Below are positions 49,502 to 61,599 of a DNA stretch of 64,000 nucleotides, piece by piece. Each line of letters opens with the position of its first letter. Within the stretch, counting starts at the first letter, position 1. Origin of the DNA: Vitis vinifera (taxonomy: Eukaryota > Streptophyta > Magnoliopsida > Vitales > Vitaceae); NCBI RefSeq assembly GCF_030704535.1, contig NC_081806.1:4103001-4167000 (forward strand), given 5' to 3'. The notes under the pieces are model-generated. The model made no database searches and had not been told where the DNA came from. It saw nothing but the letters and a program-made list of their open reading frames with translations. The position numbers and the translations under genes were made by a program.

Positions 49502-51421
49502 GTTGTCTTGCAGTTTGTTTTGTCACTGCTATCATGCACCGGTGCATTTGTTAAAGGCTCTAGAATGAAGGATTCATCCATATAATTACTGCCACCACAT
49601 TTCCTTGTTCATCCTAGAAGTTCATACTGAATCTTTGCAACTAGCAAGGGTCTCTATATACCCCATCATTGAAGGTTAGAAGCTTGAAAATATTATTGAT
49701 ATTCGTTTTTTATGCTCTGAGATCCATTCATACCTGATTTTTCATATGGTTTAACCTGAGTTGTGAGAGGATGAGAATCATGTTAGGCTGTGGTACAGTT
49801 GTTACCAAAATTTTTTAATCAAGGTTTATTTGTGTGATTATAAAATCCATGGGAGCTGTTGTACGATGTGGAAACCCTTTTTTCTCCCTTAATCTATGAA
49901 GTTAGAAATGTTAAAATGTCTAGTCTCATCTGTAACTTATGCTACTAAGTAATGCGGAGGTTTGAATGAGGAAGCTTTTCAACATGAGTTACCATAATTT
50001 GAGATTTATTGGTAAAGCTTTGGTCATATTGACCCAATAACGCTTATCTTACTTGCAGGATGTTTTTTTCTATTCAACTTTATTGAGCAATATGCCCATA
50101 ATATTTTTTATCTGGAAAAGATTCCTTAATGTTTAATAACAATCTATTAAACTTGTATACTTCCAGCCTAATCTTTAATTTAACAAAGCTGTTTCTATTC
50201 AATTTTGTTTTTGTCATTTATCTTTTGGGACTATATGATTGATTTATATAAAGGAGAAAATCTGTTTGTAGCATGCTAGATCATTAAATACAAAGATGCA
50301 TTGAAGCTACTCTGGCACAACTTCCTTCTGTTACAAGCAGGCATCCTCTCGATGCAAGTTTGTTGAATTCCATGCACTTCAGAATCTTCTTTACTAGGAT
50401 GATATGTTGAATGGGTTGCCTATCCAAAAAAGAATGATAAGGTAAATGTGTTACTGGTGGCTGAAAAAAAGGAAATTCTAGGCAATAACACCCAGGTTCC
50501 TAGGGAATTGTGTTTTGGTTTCCTAAGTAATCACACTTCGGAGAAAGGCTGTCAAACTCTCAATGAATTCTGATAATAATTTTGAAAATTACATAAGTTT
50601 ATTAAACTACTCTTGGTGAAATAAACATCTATTCAGATCTTAATTAACAATTCCAAGAGGAAATGATTTCCTCATTTGTGTCCGAAATTATGGGTTGGAT
50701 CTTTTTGGAAACTTTCTTTCTACTTCTCTTCCAAGTCTTCAATGGGTGGTTTTTGAACATGTGAATCTAGACGTAAGAACTACGGAGTCATTTTGTTGTA
50801 AAGGGAGTCGTCTGAACTATCTGTCTTCTTCCACTGGGACTACTAAATTACTGCTGTGCACTTGTGGTATTTACCATGGTCAATGATGGATGGACAGTGA
50901 AATTGTAACATGGTGGATCCATGCCCTGCTGTTCCTATAATGTAGAAAACTATCTTGTAGTTCATGCAAGTTTAAGATTCAGCAGATAGGGAATAGTTCA
51001 GGTGATGCTTGGGTATCATTTTGCAGGAGGTCGATGATGTCATGTAACGATCTTTGTGTTTTTAAGTGAGCCATCTTACCTCATGGTTCAGTCCTTCGTT
51101 TTCTCCATCTCCCTTTGTCTCTTTGGCTTATTTCTTTCTATGCTTTTGCCTGGTAATTTTTATTTTTAGATCTCTATTAATGATTTCTTAATTTTTCTTT
51201 CTATTAATCAATTTACTCATCTCTGGTAACTAATGTATTGAGAAGTTCTCTCCATTCTTCATTCTGTTTACTTGAAAGCAACAGTTTAGATTCTCCTGAT
51301 AATCAGGTTCAGACAATTCGGTCTGTAAATGAAGATAATGAGATAAAGGAGGCATCGCAGATTAACTGATCATGTAAGCAAGGATTTCTGCTCGTCTTCT
51401 GCATTCTCATTAATCCACTCC
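49502..51421. other. Spacer between the Shg1-like gene and the first subtilase
   Basis: This holds the 3' regions of two convergent genes. I see no recognisable gene. A short coding-looking tail on the plus strand ends in a stop at 51367-51369 (see findings). The composition is moderately AT-rich and no repeat stands out. Confidence 0.55.
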
Positions 51422-53713
51422 TCACTTGAACATAATGGAGATTGGACTCCCAACAGAGTGTTTTCCAGAAACCCATTTGAGATATCCTTGAGCAAATTTG
51501 CTGCTTTTCCCGCTGGAGCTATTGTGGCTGAATGTCACTGAATACGTCAGCTTCTGGTTCACCTTTGAGAAGTAAAGCTTATCAGGATTGACACTCACAT
51601 CAACTCCTTGTGGTACAATCGCCGTTACGGTGTAAGATGAATAGGCCTCACCAACATTTGTCACAGTCCGCGTGAAAGTCTGAGGTGGTCCCAGTGCAAC
51701 AGAAAATGAAGGGTAGTTTAGCTCTCCTTCAGGAATGCTGGATTCTTCTGAGCATTTGATGGATCGATGTGCAAGGATCCCAACTTCAGTATCTGTGTAG
51801 CCCAGGCCACATAAATAAGGTATATAGTCATCAGGTTCGATATCATAAACCAAGCCTGGATCATTGGCTCTTGATGGGTTAACATGACCTGCGCCAGTAG
51901 CAAATATGTCTGCAGGAAGAAGTCTTTCATCGACAATGGGTTTTCCCCCAACGTTTAGTAGATCAGCGGTAGTCATTATGGCAGATTTAATGGCAGCTGG
52001 TGACCAATCCGGATGAGAGCTCTTGAGCAAAGCTGCAATGCCACTAAGATGAGGGCAGGACATTGATGTGCCAGAGATTATGTTGAATGTGGATTTTGAA
52101 TTTATGTTATTGTCAAGAGGGAAGGGCCATGCAGCTAGGATGCTCACCCCAGGCCCAATAATATCCGGTTTCAGAATTCCTGGACTTGCAAAGCTGGGGC
52201 CTCTGGAAGAGAAGGAAGTAATAGCGGGAGACAATGGGTTGCCAATTACGGTTCCTTTAAACAAGATTGCTGCTGTTGGTGTTGCGGTTGAGTTTATATA
52301 GGCTTTAATCTTCAGTCCTGCAGCATAGCTCACATGTGTTGCAGGAAGTACATGGGCATCAGCTAAGGTGCTGAAGCCATCACTTTCTTGGTTCACGAGA
52401 ATCATGGCAGCACCACCAGCATTTTTCACTTCCGTCCCTTTGTCAATTCTGGCTATTCCCCCACCTCTGTCACACAACACTACCTTCCCCTTGACATCAA
52501 TATTTTTCAAGGATCCCTCTCCACATACTGCAGACTCTGGTTTACCATTCATTCCAGCATAAACGAGAGGCAATTGTGTGGCTGGGAAGTCACTGGGCTG
52601 GAAAAGGGTTTCACCATCAAATTGTTCCCCATTTCCAAGTTTTGCAGCAGCTTTGATGGTTCTATCAATGGAACTGGCTCCAACAGTGAGAATCCATGGG
52701 GCTTCGTTAGATAGAGTGGTGTTGAAAGGGCCAGAATTCCCAGCTGAACAGCTCACAAAAATTCCCTTTTGCATTGCTGCAAATGAGCCCACCGCTATAT
52801 TGTCCTGGAAAAATGGAACTGCAGGATCACCTAAAGAGATTGAGATCACGTCAACACCATCTTCAACAGCAGCATCAAGTCCAGCTATTACATCACTTTC
52901 TGGGCAATCTGGTCCAAAGCACACCTTGTATATTGCCAAGTGAGCGTAAGGTGCCATCCCAACTGCCGTGCCCTTGGCATTTCCAAGCACATCAGCATTC
53001 TTCACAAATGCGCCAGCAGCTGTGCTTGCCGTATGGGTACCATGCCCATCATCATCAAGTGGTGGCTCAGCTGTCACTCCCTTTGTGGCCTTGGCCCCGA
53101 CATTGAAAGACCTTGCACCAATTAGTTTGTTGTTACATTCTGATGCCATGAACTCACAGCTTCCTTTCCATTTAGCTGGTGGAGGTGGAATTCCTTCACC
53201 GCTAAATGAAGGATGGCTAGGCAACACTCCAGAGTCCAATACTCCAATGATCACCCCCTTTCCGAAATTTGATTCTTTCCAGAATCCCATTTCCTGGTGC
53301 AACCCTAGGAAATCGGGTGAATGCGTTGTTAGTAGAGGCAACATCTTTTCTGGACTTGCTGAGATGAACCCGTCCATATTTTCCATAGCTCTCACTTCTT
53401 CCTCCGTCAGTCTGGCTGCAAAACCACTGATCACATTTTTGTATGAATAAACCAGGCGTTCCTGGTTGTCTGAAGTGGCAGTGGCCACTGGCAAAAATGA
53501 CCGATGCCAACTCTCTAGATTCTCTTGTTGGGCAGTGGTGCTCCTTTCCAGCTGCTTAACGTGGACAATGTAAGTTTGCAACATGCTCTTCTCAGTTGTT
53601 TCAATTGAGGATGAAAATTGACTTCCCTGAGCAATCTCAGGAGAGAAGTAAAGGATAAAAACTATAGTGAGGAAACGGAAAATGGCCATCTTTAATGGCA
53701 ACCCACTCTTCAT
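51422..53713 (-). CDS. P69-type subtilisin-like protease, tandem copy 1 (SBT-A)
   Basis: A secreted serine protease of the plant subtilase (S8) family, single exon, 763 aa. A hydrophobic signal segment lies at residues 9-28, with an I9 prodomain at about 46-130 (LQTYIVHVK). The catalytic set is D160 (GVLDSG), H224 (GHGTHTAS), N326 (SCSAGNSGP) and S550 (GTSMSCPH). A PA insert lies at about 375-480 and a fibronectin-III-like C-terminal domain at about 655-763. The overall motif pattern matches tomato P69 proteases, which act in the apoplast and are induced by pathogens; a defence role is inferred from that likeness. Two Met codons are possible starts (residues 1 and 9); the second gives the more typical signal peptide. 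It is the first of four same-strand copies, and no break is seen. Confidence 0.93.
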   Translation of the reverse strand: MKSGLPLKMAIFRFLTIVFILYFSPEIAQGSQFSSSIETTEKSMLQTYIVHVKQLERSTTAQQENLESWHRSFLPVATATSDNQERLVYSYKNVISGFAARLTEEEVRAMENMDGFISASPEKMLPLLTTHSPDFLGLHQEMGFWKESNFGKGVIIGVLDSGVLPSHPSFSGEGIPPPPAKWKGSCEFMASECNNKLIGARSFNVGAKATKGVTAEPPLDDDGHGTHTASTAAGAFVKNADVLGNAKGTAVGMAPYAHLAIYKVCFGPDCPESDVIAGLDAAVEDGVDVISISLGDPAVPFFQDNIAVGSFAAMQKGIFVSCSAGNSGPFNTTLSNEAPWILTVGASSIDRTIKAAAKLGNGEQFDGETLFQPSDFPATQLPLVYAGMNGKPESAVCGEGSLKNIDVKGKVVLCDRGGGIARIDKGTEVKNAGGAAMILVNQESDGFSTLADAHVLPATHVSYAAGLKIKAYINSTATPTAAILFKGTVIGNPLSPAITSFSSRGPSFASPGILKPDIIGPGVSILAAWPFPLDNNINSKSTFNIISGTSMSCPHLSGIAALLKSSHPDWSPAAIKSAIMTTADLLNVGGKPIVDERLLPADIFATGAGHVNPSRANDPGLVYDIEPDDYIPYLCGLGYTDTEVGILAHRSIKCSEESSIPEGELNYPSFSVALGPPQTFTRTVTNVGEAYSSYTVTAIVPQGVDVSVNPDKLYFSKVNQKLTYSVTFSHNSSSGKSSKFAQGYLKWVSGKHSVGSPISIMFK

Positions 53714-53764
53714 AAGTGGAGTGGAGAGATGCAGTGATCTGTGTTTCTTTAACGGGTTGTTTCG

Positions 53765-53780
53765 TGTACATATATACGGA
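53765..53780 (-). promoter_or_regulatory. TATA box of SBT-A
   Basis: Read on the minus strand, CCGTATATATGTAC lies about 55 bp upstream of the first ATG. The spacing would place the transcription start roughly 25-30 bp before the ATG. The start site is an inference from spacing. Confidence 0.55.
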
Positions 53781-54819
53781 AGAGGGAGAGAGAAATGGCC
53801 GGCATATTCATAAGAGTTTCTCAGCGTGGGTTAAGTGTACGTTGGCTTTCCTATTTGGAGTATAATGCCTACATTAGCTTTCCTATTTGGAGTATAATGT
53901 TTACAATAGCTTCAATAGATTCCATAACTGTTAAGGACGGCAACTGAGGATTGTGGCCAGTGTTTGTTTAGAGGACTTGGTCTAACTTGTCTTGCCACAT
54001 TTGTCCAGTTACAATCGTTTGCATCAAGTTTCACTACATTGCTGGGAAATGGGAGGGTTATTTTAGAAATCTCATTCCAGTTATTATGCTAGAAACGTTA
54101 AACAGGTAGGAGACAATAATTCCAAGAGTGTTTCCCCGTTTGAATTTCCATTATATAGACTATAATACAAACTGATATTGGAACATGGAAGGTTTGTTCT
54201 TAAATATTTTGTATATAAGATGTGTCATCCTATCTTGTAATTGCACTTGATATTTATATTTGGACGTAATGTGGGGATCTACTTCGAGAAATAGTTGGCT
54301 CCTTTGCTGTATTATGTGATTCCTAATCCATCAAATCTGTATTGAGTCATAGATGTCAGATAATATATTTTAATTAATTTTAATTATATTTATTTATTTA
54401 TTGTTTTTTTTATAATATAATTATGAGATATTTATTTTTTTAACCTTCTTTTTTTCTTTAACCAAATATAACTGAATTATTTGATTTAGGGAAGGAATAT
54501 ATTGACTTCCGCCGCCATTTAGCAGCATGCATGAGAAAACTATGGCCTCCCCCTACCCTCTCAAATGATTCATTGATCTTGGAGGGATTCAAATGGAGCC
54601 GAGCTTCAGTTTGCAATGGGAACCAAATCCAGCTCACTGATTTATCGGACATGGTAGACGAATTCGTGAATTATGAGGTGATAAATGAATTCCAATCTGG
54701 ACAAGGTAAAATAATTTTGCTTCTCACTTAATTGTTCGAAATCTAGAATGTGAGTATTTGTTGGATGCAAGAATTCAATTCTCACATCCTCGGTTGTTGC
54801 ATCCTTCATCACCCGCTCC
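53781..54819. other. Spacer between SBT-A and SBT-B
   Basis: It includes the SBT-A upstream region and the 3' flank of SBT-B. A short local repeat (GCTTTCCTATTTGGAGTATA) occurs at 53840-53859 and again at 53876-53895. Open frames at 54458-54827 show no domain likeness. Confidence 0.6.
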
Positions 54820-57138
54820 TCATTCAAACATAACAGATATTGGGCTTCGGACAGAATGACTATCAGACACCCATTTCAGAAATCCTTGCGCAAATGGCTT
54901 GCCACCCTCACCCCCCGCGCTTGTCCTGCTAAAGCTCACCATATATGTTATCTTCTGGTTCACCTCCGTGAACTCGAGTTTATCAGGGTTCACACTCACT
55001 TCAACTCCAGATGGTGCCAAAATCTGAACACTGTAAGATGAATTGGCCGCACCCACGTTTGTGACCGTCCTTGAGTACGTCCCAGAACTAGGCCCCAATG
55101 CAATGGAAAATGAAGGATAATTTAATTGTGCCTCAGGTATGGATGATTCTTCAGAGCACTTCAGCGTTCGGTTCACAATCAACCCTACCTCCTCATCAGT
55201 GTAGCCCAAACCACACAAGTAGGGTATGTAATCATCTGGTTCCAGGTCGTAAATGAGGCCTGGATCATTTGCTGCTGATGGGTTCACATGGCCGGCACCG
55301 GTGGCGAACAAGTCAGCGGGTTGAAATGTTTCGTCAATGATGGGCTTATTTTCAAGGTTGTGAAGATCGGCAGTAGTGATGATTGCAGACTTAATGGCAG
55401 CAGGAGACCAGTCAGGATGGGCACTTTTGATCAAAGCCGCAATGCCGCTGAGATGGGGGCACGACATTGATGTGCCTGAGATCACGTTAAATGTCGGTTT
55501 AGAGGTTGTATCGTTCTCCAGCGGGAAGGGCCATGCTGCTAGAATGCTCACACCAGGGCCTATAATGTCTGGTTTCAAGATACCAGGGCTTTCCAAGCTT
55601 GGTCCTCTCGAAGAAAATGAAGTAACTTCGGGAGCCGTAGGGACTCCGATGATGGTTCCTTTGAAAACGATTGTAGCGGTAGGTGCCGAATCTGATTTTA
55701 TGTAAGATTTAATCTTCAAACCCGCTGCATAACTCACATGTGTTGCAGGAAGAACATGAGCGTCGACTAAGGTGCTGAATCCATTGAGTTCGTCATTGGT
55801 AAGAATCATGGCAGCACCACCAGCATCCTTCACTTCTTGCCCTTTGGCAATTCGTCCTATGCCCCCACCTCTATCACACACCACTACCTTTCCTGCCACA
55901 TCTACATCTTTCAATGATTCTGGAGCGCATAAGGCGGACGAGGCATTACCATTTGCGCCCGCGTACACGAGAGGTAGTAATGTTGAAGGGAAATCACTTG
56001 GCTGGAAAAGCGATTCGCCATCAAATTCTTCCCCATTTCCAAGCGTCGCTGTAGCCATTATCTTTCTGTCTATGGTGCTTGCACCCACGGTAAGTATCCA
56101 GGGTGCCTCGTTTGATAAAGATCCATTGAGTGGGCCTGAATTACCAGCGGAACAGCTTACAAATATCCCTTTTTGAATAGCAGAAAAAGCACCTAGTGCA
56201 ATTGAATCTGCGAAAAAGGGAGCAGAGCCTCCACCCAGGGAGAGGGAAAGTACATCAACACCATCCTCTATGGCAGTGTCAAGTGCTGCTAATATGTCAG
56301 TGTCCGCGCAACCAAATTCGGAACATACTTTATAAATTGCCAAGTGAGCAAACGGTGCCATGCCAACAGCCGTGCCATTGGCATTCCCGAGCGCATCCGC
56401 GTTTGGCACAAAATTCCCTGCAGCTGTGCTTGCGGTGTGGGTGCCGTGGCCTTCTTCATCAATGGGTGGAACAGCCTCTGCTCCGCTATCAAAATTTCTT
56501 GCTCCGATGATTTTGTTATTGCAGGACGTCCAATTGAAGTCACACTTTCCTTTCCATTTAGCTGGTGGAGGTGGTAGTCCTTCATCGCTAAATGAAGGAT
56601 GGTCAGGGAATAGTCCTGTGTCCAGAACTCCAATAATAACCCCCTTGCCGTAGTTTGATCCTTTCCAGAAACCTAACTCTTGGTGCAACCCCAAGAAACT
56701 AGGGCTATGAGTTGTATGCAAGGGCAATATTCTTTGCGGTCGAGCTGAAACAAACCCATCCTTCTCTTCCATGGCTTTAACTTCTTGAGCTGTTAATTTC
56801 GCTGCAAAGCCATTAAGCACATTTCTATAGGAATAAACTATGCGTTGCTTCCTGTTCGAGCTTGCAGTGGCAACTGGCAAAAATGACTCATACCAGCTCT
56901 CCAGACCATCTGATTTAGTGAAGACTCTGCGGTGTGTCCTCTTAACATGGACAATGTAGGTTTGCAAGTGATCACTTTCCTCAATAGCAACATCTTCCTC
57001 CAGTATTGCTTCACTTAGCTCATTCATCAATTCTGTTTCCTGATCAGCAACTGCAGAAGAGAAACCACACATGAAACTAAGACTGAGAAGGAAGACAGCC
57101 ACCATGATTGGGAGCAGTTGACACCCCTTGTTCCCCAT
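54820..57138 (-). CDS. P69-type subtilisin-like protease, tandem copy 2 (SBT-B)
   Basis: Single exon, 772 aa, same orientation and domain order as its neighbours. The signal peptide lies at about residues 10-30 ([19 protein letters not shown]). An acidic stretch of about 27 residues ([20 protein letters not shown]) then lies ahead of the I9 prodomain, which starts at LQTYIVHVK (58-66). The catalytic set is D173 (GVLDTG), H231 (GHGTHTAS), N333 (SCSAGNSGP) and S557 (GTSMSCPH). A PA-type insert lies at about 380-490 and a C-terminal fn3-like domain follows. It ends SPISVMFE, like copies C and D. As a P69 relative it should be secreted and self-processed; substrates are unknown. The acidic stretch is absent from the other complete copies. 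Confidence 0.93.
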   Translation of the reverse strand: MGNKGCQLLPIMVAVFLLSLSFMCGFSSAVADQETELMNELSEAILEEDVAIEESDHLQTYIVHVKRTHRRVFTKSDGLESWYESFLPVATASSNRKQRIVYSYRNVLNGFAAKLTAQEVKAMEEKDGFVSARPQRILPLHTTHSPSFLGLHQELGFWKGSNYGKGVIIGVLDTGLFPDHPSFSDEGLPPPPAKWKGKCDFNWTSCNNKIIGARNFDSGAEAVPPIDEEGHGTHTASTAAGNFVPNADALGNANGTAVGMAPFAHLAIYKVCSEFGCADTDILAALDTAIEDGVDVLSLSLGGGSAPFFADSIALGAFSAIQKGIFVSCSAGNSGPLNGSLSNEAPWILTVGASTIDRKIMATATLGNGEEFDGESLFQPSDFPSTLLPLVYAGANGNASSALCAPESLKDVDVAGKVVVCDRGGGIGRIAKGQEVKDAGGAAMILTNDELNGFSTLVDAHVLPATHVSYAAGLKIKSYIKSDSAPTATIVFKGTIIGVPTAPEVTSFSSRGPSLESPGILKPDIIGPGVSILAAWPFPLENDTTSKPTFNVISGTSMSCPHLSGIAALIKSAHPDWSPAAIKSAIITTADLHNLENKPIIDETFQPADLFATGAGHVNPSAANDPGLIYDLEPDDYIPYLCGLGYTDEEVGLIVNRTLKCSEESSIPEAQLNYPSFSIALGPSSGTYSRTVTNVGAANSSYSVQILAPSGVEVSVNPDKLEFTEVNQKITYMVSFSRTSAGGEGGKPFAQGFLKWVSDSHSVRSPISVMFE

Positions 57139-57195
57139 AATGGTAGAAGAAGTCGAGAACCCTCTTTCTTTGTGTTAATAATCCGACCTGATCAA

Positions 57196-57208
57196 TACAT
57201 ATATAGCA
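57196..57208 (-). promoter_or_regulatory. TATA box of SBT-B
   Basis: On the minus strand GCTATATATG lies about 60 bp upstream of the ATG, at a position equivalent to the other copies. A (GA)n run (57220-57239), CT on the coding strand, sits just upstream of it. Confidence 0.55.
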
Positions 57209-57219
57209 CACATGCATAG

Positions 57220-57239
57220 AGAGAGAGAGAGAGAGAGAG
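57220..57239. repeat. (GA)n microsatellite in the SBT-B promoter
   Basis: Ten GA units directly upstream of the TATA box. GA/CT tracts are common in plant core promoters and may influence expression, but this cannot be judged from sequence. Confidence 0.95.
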
Positions 57240-59288
57240 TTTGTGTGCGTTGGTGTAATCGACCAGGCTAATTGTCATGTCTTAATGCGTTTAGCTGGAT
57301 GGCATGCAGGTTTCTTGGCAATGTCCGCTTCTTCAGTCCTAGTTTTATCAGTCAGCAAAAGAACAAAATGGCGGAAACCCTTATGTTTATTAAGATGTGT
57401 TCACATCCCAGCTGCTCATACGCACACCTAATCCAGCCACCACTGTCCCTCCACAGCCTGCTCATCAGGAGCTTAATTTATCATGATATTCTCTGAAGCT
57501 TCGAAGGCCTGAAAGCCTTAATAATAAGCTTGGTGCCTTGAAAATACAACAACCTTGAACAGGTTTGACAAAAATAAAATTAGAGTAGAAGGATTAAGTT
57601 GCATGCATTGAAGCAATAGAATTACAAAAACAAGTGATTGCATCTTATTCCCATCTGTCTGCCGCCAGAAGAAAAGAGACATAAATCCCCTCGGTTCCAT
57701 TGAATTATCAGCTGGCCGGCTTTGCTGACTCCTCAAATTCCATAATTAATTAAGGTTACAAAAAATAAAAAGCGTAACAATTTCCCCAGATTGGATTTAT
57801 AATAATTTAATAATGATCATATTAAATAATTCTATAATTTTTTTTATAAAATAAATATTTTCAAAAAATTAAGGATGGCTTTACCAATTTTTTTTTAACA
57901 TAAATATTTTAAAAAGTTAAGAAAAGCATAAAAAATATATAAAAAAATAAAAAGATCAAAAGAAATCATCAAATACCTAGGTCGAGTTAACCACATACTA
58001 TAAAATAATTTTAAAAATCATTAAAAATATTATAAAATTAAAAAAAGTTGGGAAGCGGGGCTGGTTAAAAAAAACAGTAGACTTTTTTTAAAATAATAAA
58101 TAAATCAATTGTTTGCCCAATTAACAAAATATAAATTTATTTATTTTTTTAAATTTTGATGAAGCAAAATTAAGATGTTAAATTTTTTTATCTTTTATCT
58201 TTTAAGAGAAAAGAAATGTAAAAAGATTTTTAAAATTATAAATTGATAATAAAATAATTACTATAGGGAAACCAAAAAATGCATGAAATCTAGGCACAAG
58301 AGTGTTCAATGCATCAAATAAGATAAATTTTTTTATAAAATAATTTTTATATAAATAAAATTATAAGTTTTTTTTTTCAAATTAGAAAATAATTGTTTTC
58401 AAAGTTCTTTTTAAATAATTTTGGATTATTTCATGATGTTTTTTTTATGCATATTTAACTGATTTTGATTTGTGTTATAGGGTTAATTCCACTCACCCTT
58501 GTTTAAACAATATTTAATTATTTTCCAATTTTCTAGTTTAGAATTTTATAAAAATTAAATAATGCATAAAACTTGTCATATCAAAGATTGAGAAAAAGTA
58601 AAAAGATAACTATGAAATTCTTATTTAGTTAATATTTAAATTCATTTTTGGAAAATGAATTTCTTTTCTATGAGGATTGGTGAGTTTTGCTATGAAATTT
58701 TGAAAATTTAATTCATCTGGTAGTTATAGACAACATACTAAACTTGACAGTTAGAATTCCTGGCCCGTGTCCCTCCTCAACTAGCCTTAACGTGCAATTT
58801 CCGTGTACATTGTACTTCACAGGCATGTAGTGTAATGCATAACCCTTCATAGCATCACGGTAAACAGGACCCATAGTGAAAGGAACCTGCCTTACCTTTC
58901 AGTAGAACGACCAGAGATTTCTGATTCATTCTTGTACGTGATTAAGGAATTAGGATTGTAAGTTCGCATGAACCAAACCAATTAAGCTTTTCAGGTGATA
59001 CCATGATCAATTGGAAGAATAATATAATTTATTTGCCATTCAACTATTCTTGACAGTCTATAAATTAATTAACGCTACTACACAGTATGTGACTTCCTTT
59101 ATTCAAGTATTTATTGTAACGACTTACATTCGTGTTAATATTATCCGCTCTAGGTTTGAAAGGTTCTTACGTATTTACAAAATTAAGAGAAGTCCGTACT
59201 TATATAATACCCCGACCCAATGTGGGATGTCACGCTTATGATCTGTTGCAAGAATTAGAATGTTGCTACAACTTGAAGCCCCTATTCT
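57240..59288. other. Spacer between SBT-B and SBT-C
   Basis: The first 500 bp have mixed composition (upstream of SBT-B), then AT-rich sequence follows to about 58700, without coding signals. From 58972 to 59060 the sequence matches the region downstream of SBT-D (63156-63240). This marks the 3' extent of the duplicated unit. Confidence 0.6.
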
Positions 59289-61511
59289 TCATTCAAACTT
59301 CACAGAAATTGGGCTTCGGACTGAGTGTTTTGCAGAGACCCATTCCAGAAACCCTTGAGCAAATGGCTTGCTGCCGGTCTTCCCATCATCTTTTCTCTCA
59401 AAGGTCACTGTATATGTCTTCTTCTGGTTAGTTTGGGTGAAGTCGAGCTTACGAGGCTTGACACTCACATCCACTCCCTGAGGTGCAGAAATCTTGACGA
59501 TGTAAGATGCTTTAGCCTCGCCCACATTTGTAACCGTCCTCTGAAGTTTCAAAGCACTAGACCCCATTGCAACAGAAAATGAAGGATAATTTAGCTGTGC
59601 CTCGGGTATGCTTGACTCCTTGGAGCACTGCACTTTGTGTCGGATAATAGCTCTTACTTGAGTGTCATTGTAACCCAAGCCACATAAGTAGGGTATGTAA
59701 TCATTTGGCTGGATGTCGTAAATGAGTCCAGGATCATTTGCTCTTGAAGGGTTGACATGCCCGGCACCTACGGCAAAGACATCGGCAGGCTCATGTGTTT
59801 CATCTAAAATGGGGTCGCCTTTAAGATTCAATACATCTGCAGTAGTCATGATTGCAGACTTAATGGCAGCAGGTGACCATTCAGGATGAGAGCTTTTCAA
59901 CAAAGCTGCAATGCCGCTAAGATGGGGGCACGACATTGATGTGCCAGAAATCATGTTAAATGCCACTTTTGAGTCAGTCCTGTTGTCTACAGAGCTGGGC
60001 CAGGCTGCTAGAACGCTCACACCAGGGCCGGTTATGTCAGGCTTCAAAATACCAGGGCTTGCCAAGCTAGGTCCTCTGGACGAGAAGGAAGTGATTTCAG
60101 GGGCTGCGGACTTTCCAATTATCGTTCCTTTGAATAGGAGAGTAGCTGTAGGTTTGTTTGATGAATTTATGTAAGCTTTGATACTTAAACCCGCCGAGTA
60201 ACCCACATGTGCTGCAGGAAGACTGTGAGGGTCGGCCAATGTACTGAACCCGTCAGGCTTGCCATTTGTAAGAATCATGGCTGCTCCACCGGCATTCTTC
60301 ACTTCTTTCCCTTTGTCAATTCTGGAAATGCCCCCACCTCTGTCACAAACAACTACCTTTCCTTTAACATCAAGGTCTTTCAATGATCCTTCCCCGCAAA
60401 ACGCAGATGAAGCGTTACTTCCGGCACCTGCATATACAAGAGGCAATTGTTCTGAAGGAAAATCTCTTGGCTGGAACAGTGATTCCCCATCAAAATTTTT
60501 CCCGTTTCCAAGCTTAACCATAGCCTTTATGCTTCTATCCATGGTGCTTGCAGCCACGGTAAGAATCCATGGGGCCTCATTTGATAATGTAGAATTGGTT
60601 GGACCCTCATTCCCAGCAGAACAGCTAACAAAAATTCCCTTTCGAGTTGCAGCAAAGGCACCAAGGGCAATGGGGTCTTCATGGAAAGGAAAAGATTGTC
60701 CACCAAGGGAGAGGGAGAGCACGTCGACACCATCCTCAATGGCCGCGTCAAGCGCAGCTAATATGTCACTTCCAGCACAACCACTTTCTGAACAGACCTT
60801 ATAAATTGCCAAGTGAGCATGAGGTGCCATGCCAACAGCGGTGCCCTTGGCGTTACCAAATACGCTGGCGTGTTTCACAAAATTTCCAGCAGCAGTGCTT
60901 GCCGTGTGGGTTCCATGGCCCTCCTCATCAGAAGGTGGCGTCCCTGTACTCTCGCTGTCAAAATTTCTAGCACCAATGAGCTTGTTATTGCAGGACGTCC
61001 CTTTGAATTCACACTTCCCTTTCCATTTCGCAGGTGGAGGTGGCATTCCCGCATCGCTAAATGAAACATGGTCTGGTAATACTCCTGTGTCCAATACTCC
61101 GATAATGACACCCTTTCCAAGGTTGGATCCTTTCCAGAACCCTGACCCCTTATGCAAACCCAAAAAACCAGGAGTATGAGTTGTATGCAAGTGAAATATC
61201 TTTTCCGGCCGGGCTGAAACAAACCCATCCTTCTCTTTCATGGCATTCACTTCATCTTCGGTTAGTCTGGCTGCGAACCCAGTCATCACATGCTGATATG
61301 AATGAACAATGCGAGGTTGCTGGTCTGAGTCTGCGGTCATGCTAGTCGGCATAAAAGACTTGTACCAGCTTTCTAGATTTTGTGCTTCTGCAACTTCTTC
61401 ATTATTTGGGTGCTTGACATGGATAACATAGGTTTTGAACTGCGTTTTATCCGCTATTGCAGGAGAGAATCCGGACATACAAATGAAAGCAAGTAGAAAG
61501 ACGATCCCCAT
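59289..61511 (-). CDS. P69-type subtilisin-like protease, tandem copy 3 (SBT-C)
   Basis: Single exon, 740 aa, a typical plant subtilase length. A signal peptide lies at residues 1-20 ([15 protein letters not shown]) and the I9 prodomain at about 26-110 (FKTYVIHVK). The catalytic set is D141 (GVLDTG), H199 (GHGTHTAS), N301 (SCSAGNEGP) and S525 (GTSMSCPH). A PA insert lies at about 350-455 and a C-terminal fn3-like domain ends in SPISVKFE. The residue after the oxyanion Asn is Glu in place of the Ser found in copies A and B, a mild change near the active site. The P69-like profile predicts an apoplastic protease, possibly for defence. Its 3' flank resembles that of the partial copy D, so these two are the most recently separated pair by that measure. 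Confidence 0.93.
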   Translation of the reverse strand: MGIVFLLAFICMSGFSPAIADKTQFKTYVIHVKHPNNEEVAEAQNLESWYKSFMPTSMTADSDQQPRIVHSYQHVMTGFAARLTEDEVNAMKEKDGFVSARPEKIFHLHTTHTPGFLGLHKGSGFWKGSNLGKGVIIGVLDTGVLPDHVSFSDAGMPPPPAKWKGKCEFKGTSCNNKLIGARNFDSESTGTPPSDEEGHGTHTASTAAGNFVKHASVFGNAKGTAVGMAPHAHLAIYKVCSESGCAGSDILAALDAAIEDGVDVLSLSLGGQSFPFHEDPIALGAFAATRKGIFVSCSAGNEGPTNSTLSNEAPWILTVAASTMDRSIKAMVKLGNGKNFDGESLFQPRDFPSEQLPLVYAGAGSNASSAFCGEGSLKDLDVKGKVVVCDRGGGISRIDKGKEVKNAGGAAMILTNGKPDGFSTLADPHSLPAAHVGYSAGLSIKAYINSSNKPTATLLFKGTIIGKSAAPEITSFSSRGPSLASPGILKPDITGPGVSVLAAWPSSVDNRTDSKVAFNMISGTSMSCPHLSGIAALLKSSHPEWSPAAIKSAIMTTADVLNLKGDPILDETHEPADVFAVGAGHVNPSRANDPGLIYDIQPNDYIPYLCGLGYNDTQVRAIIRHKVQCSKESSIPEAQLNYPSFSVAMGSSALKLQRTVTNVGEAKASYIVKISAPQGVDVSVKPRKLDFTQTNQKKTYTVTFERKDDGKTGSKPFAQGFLEWVSAKHSVRSPISVKFE

Positions 61512-61563
61512 GATTGGTTATTGTCCTTTCAACCTAGCTACAAATCCTTAAAGACTGCGAACC

Positions 61564-61578
61564 TCAATTTATATATGG
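61564..61578 (-). promoter_or_regulatory. TATA box of SBT-C
   Basis: On the minus strand CCATATATAAATTG lies about 60 bp upstream of the ATG, as in the other copies. The transcription start is inferred only from spacing. Confidence 0.6.
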
Positions 61579-61599
61579 ATGGGGGGGAGGCGGGAGGCT

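Noticed and set aside
52068-53450. Several plus-strand open frames over SBT-A, with similar ones over SBT-B and SBT-C
   Set aside because: They are antisense to strongly conserved subtilase genes and recur at matching positions because the genes are paralogs.
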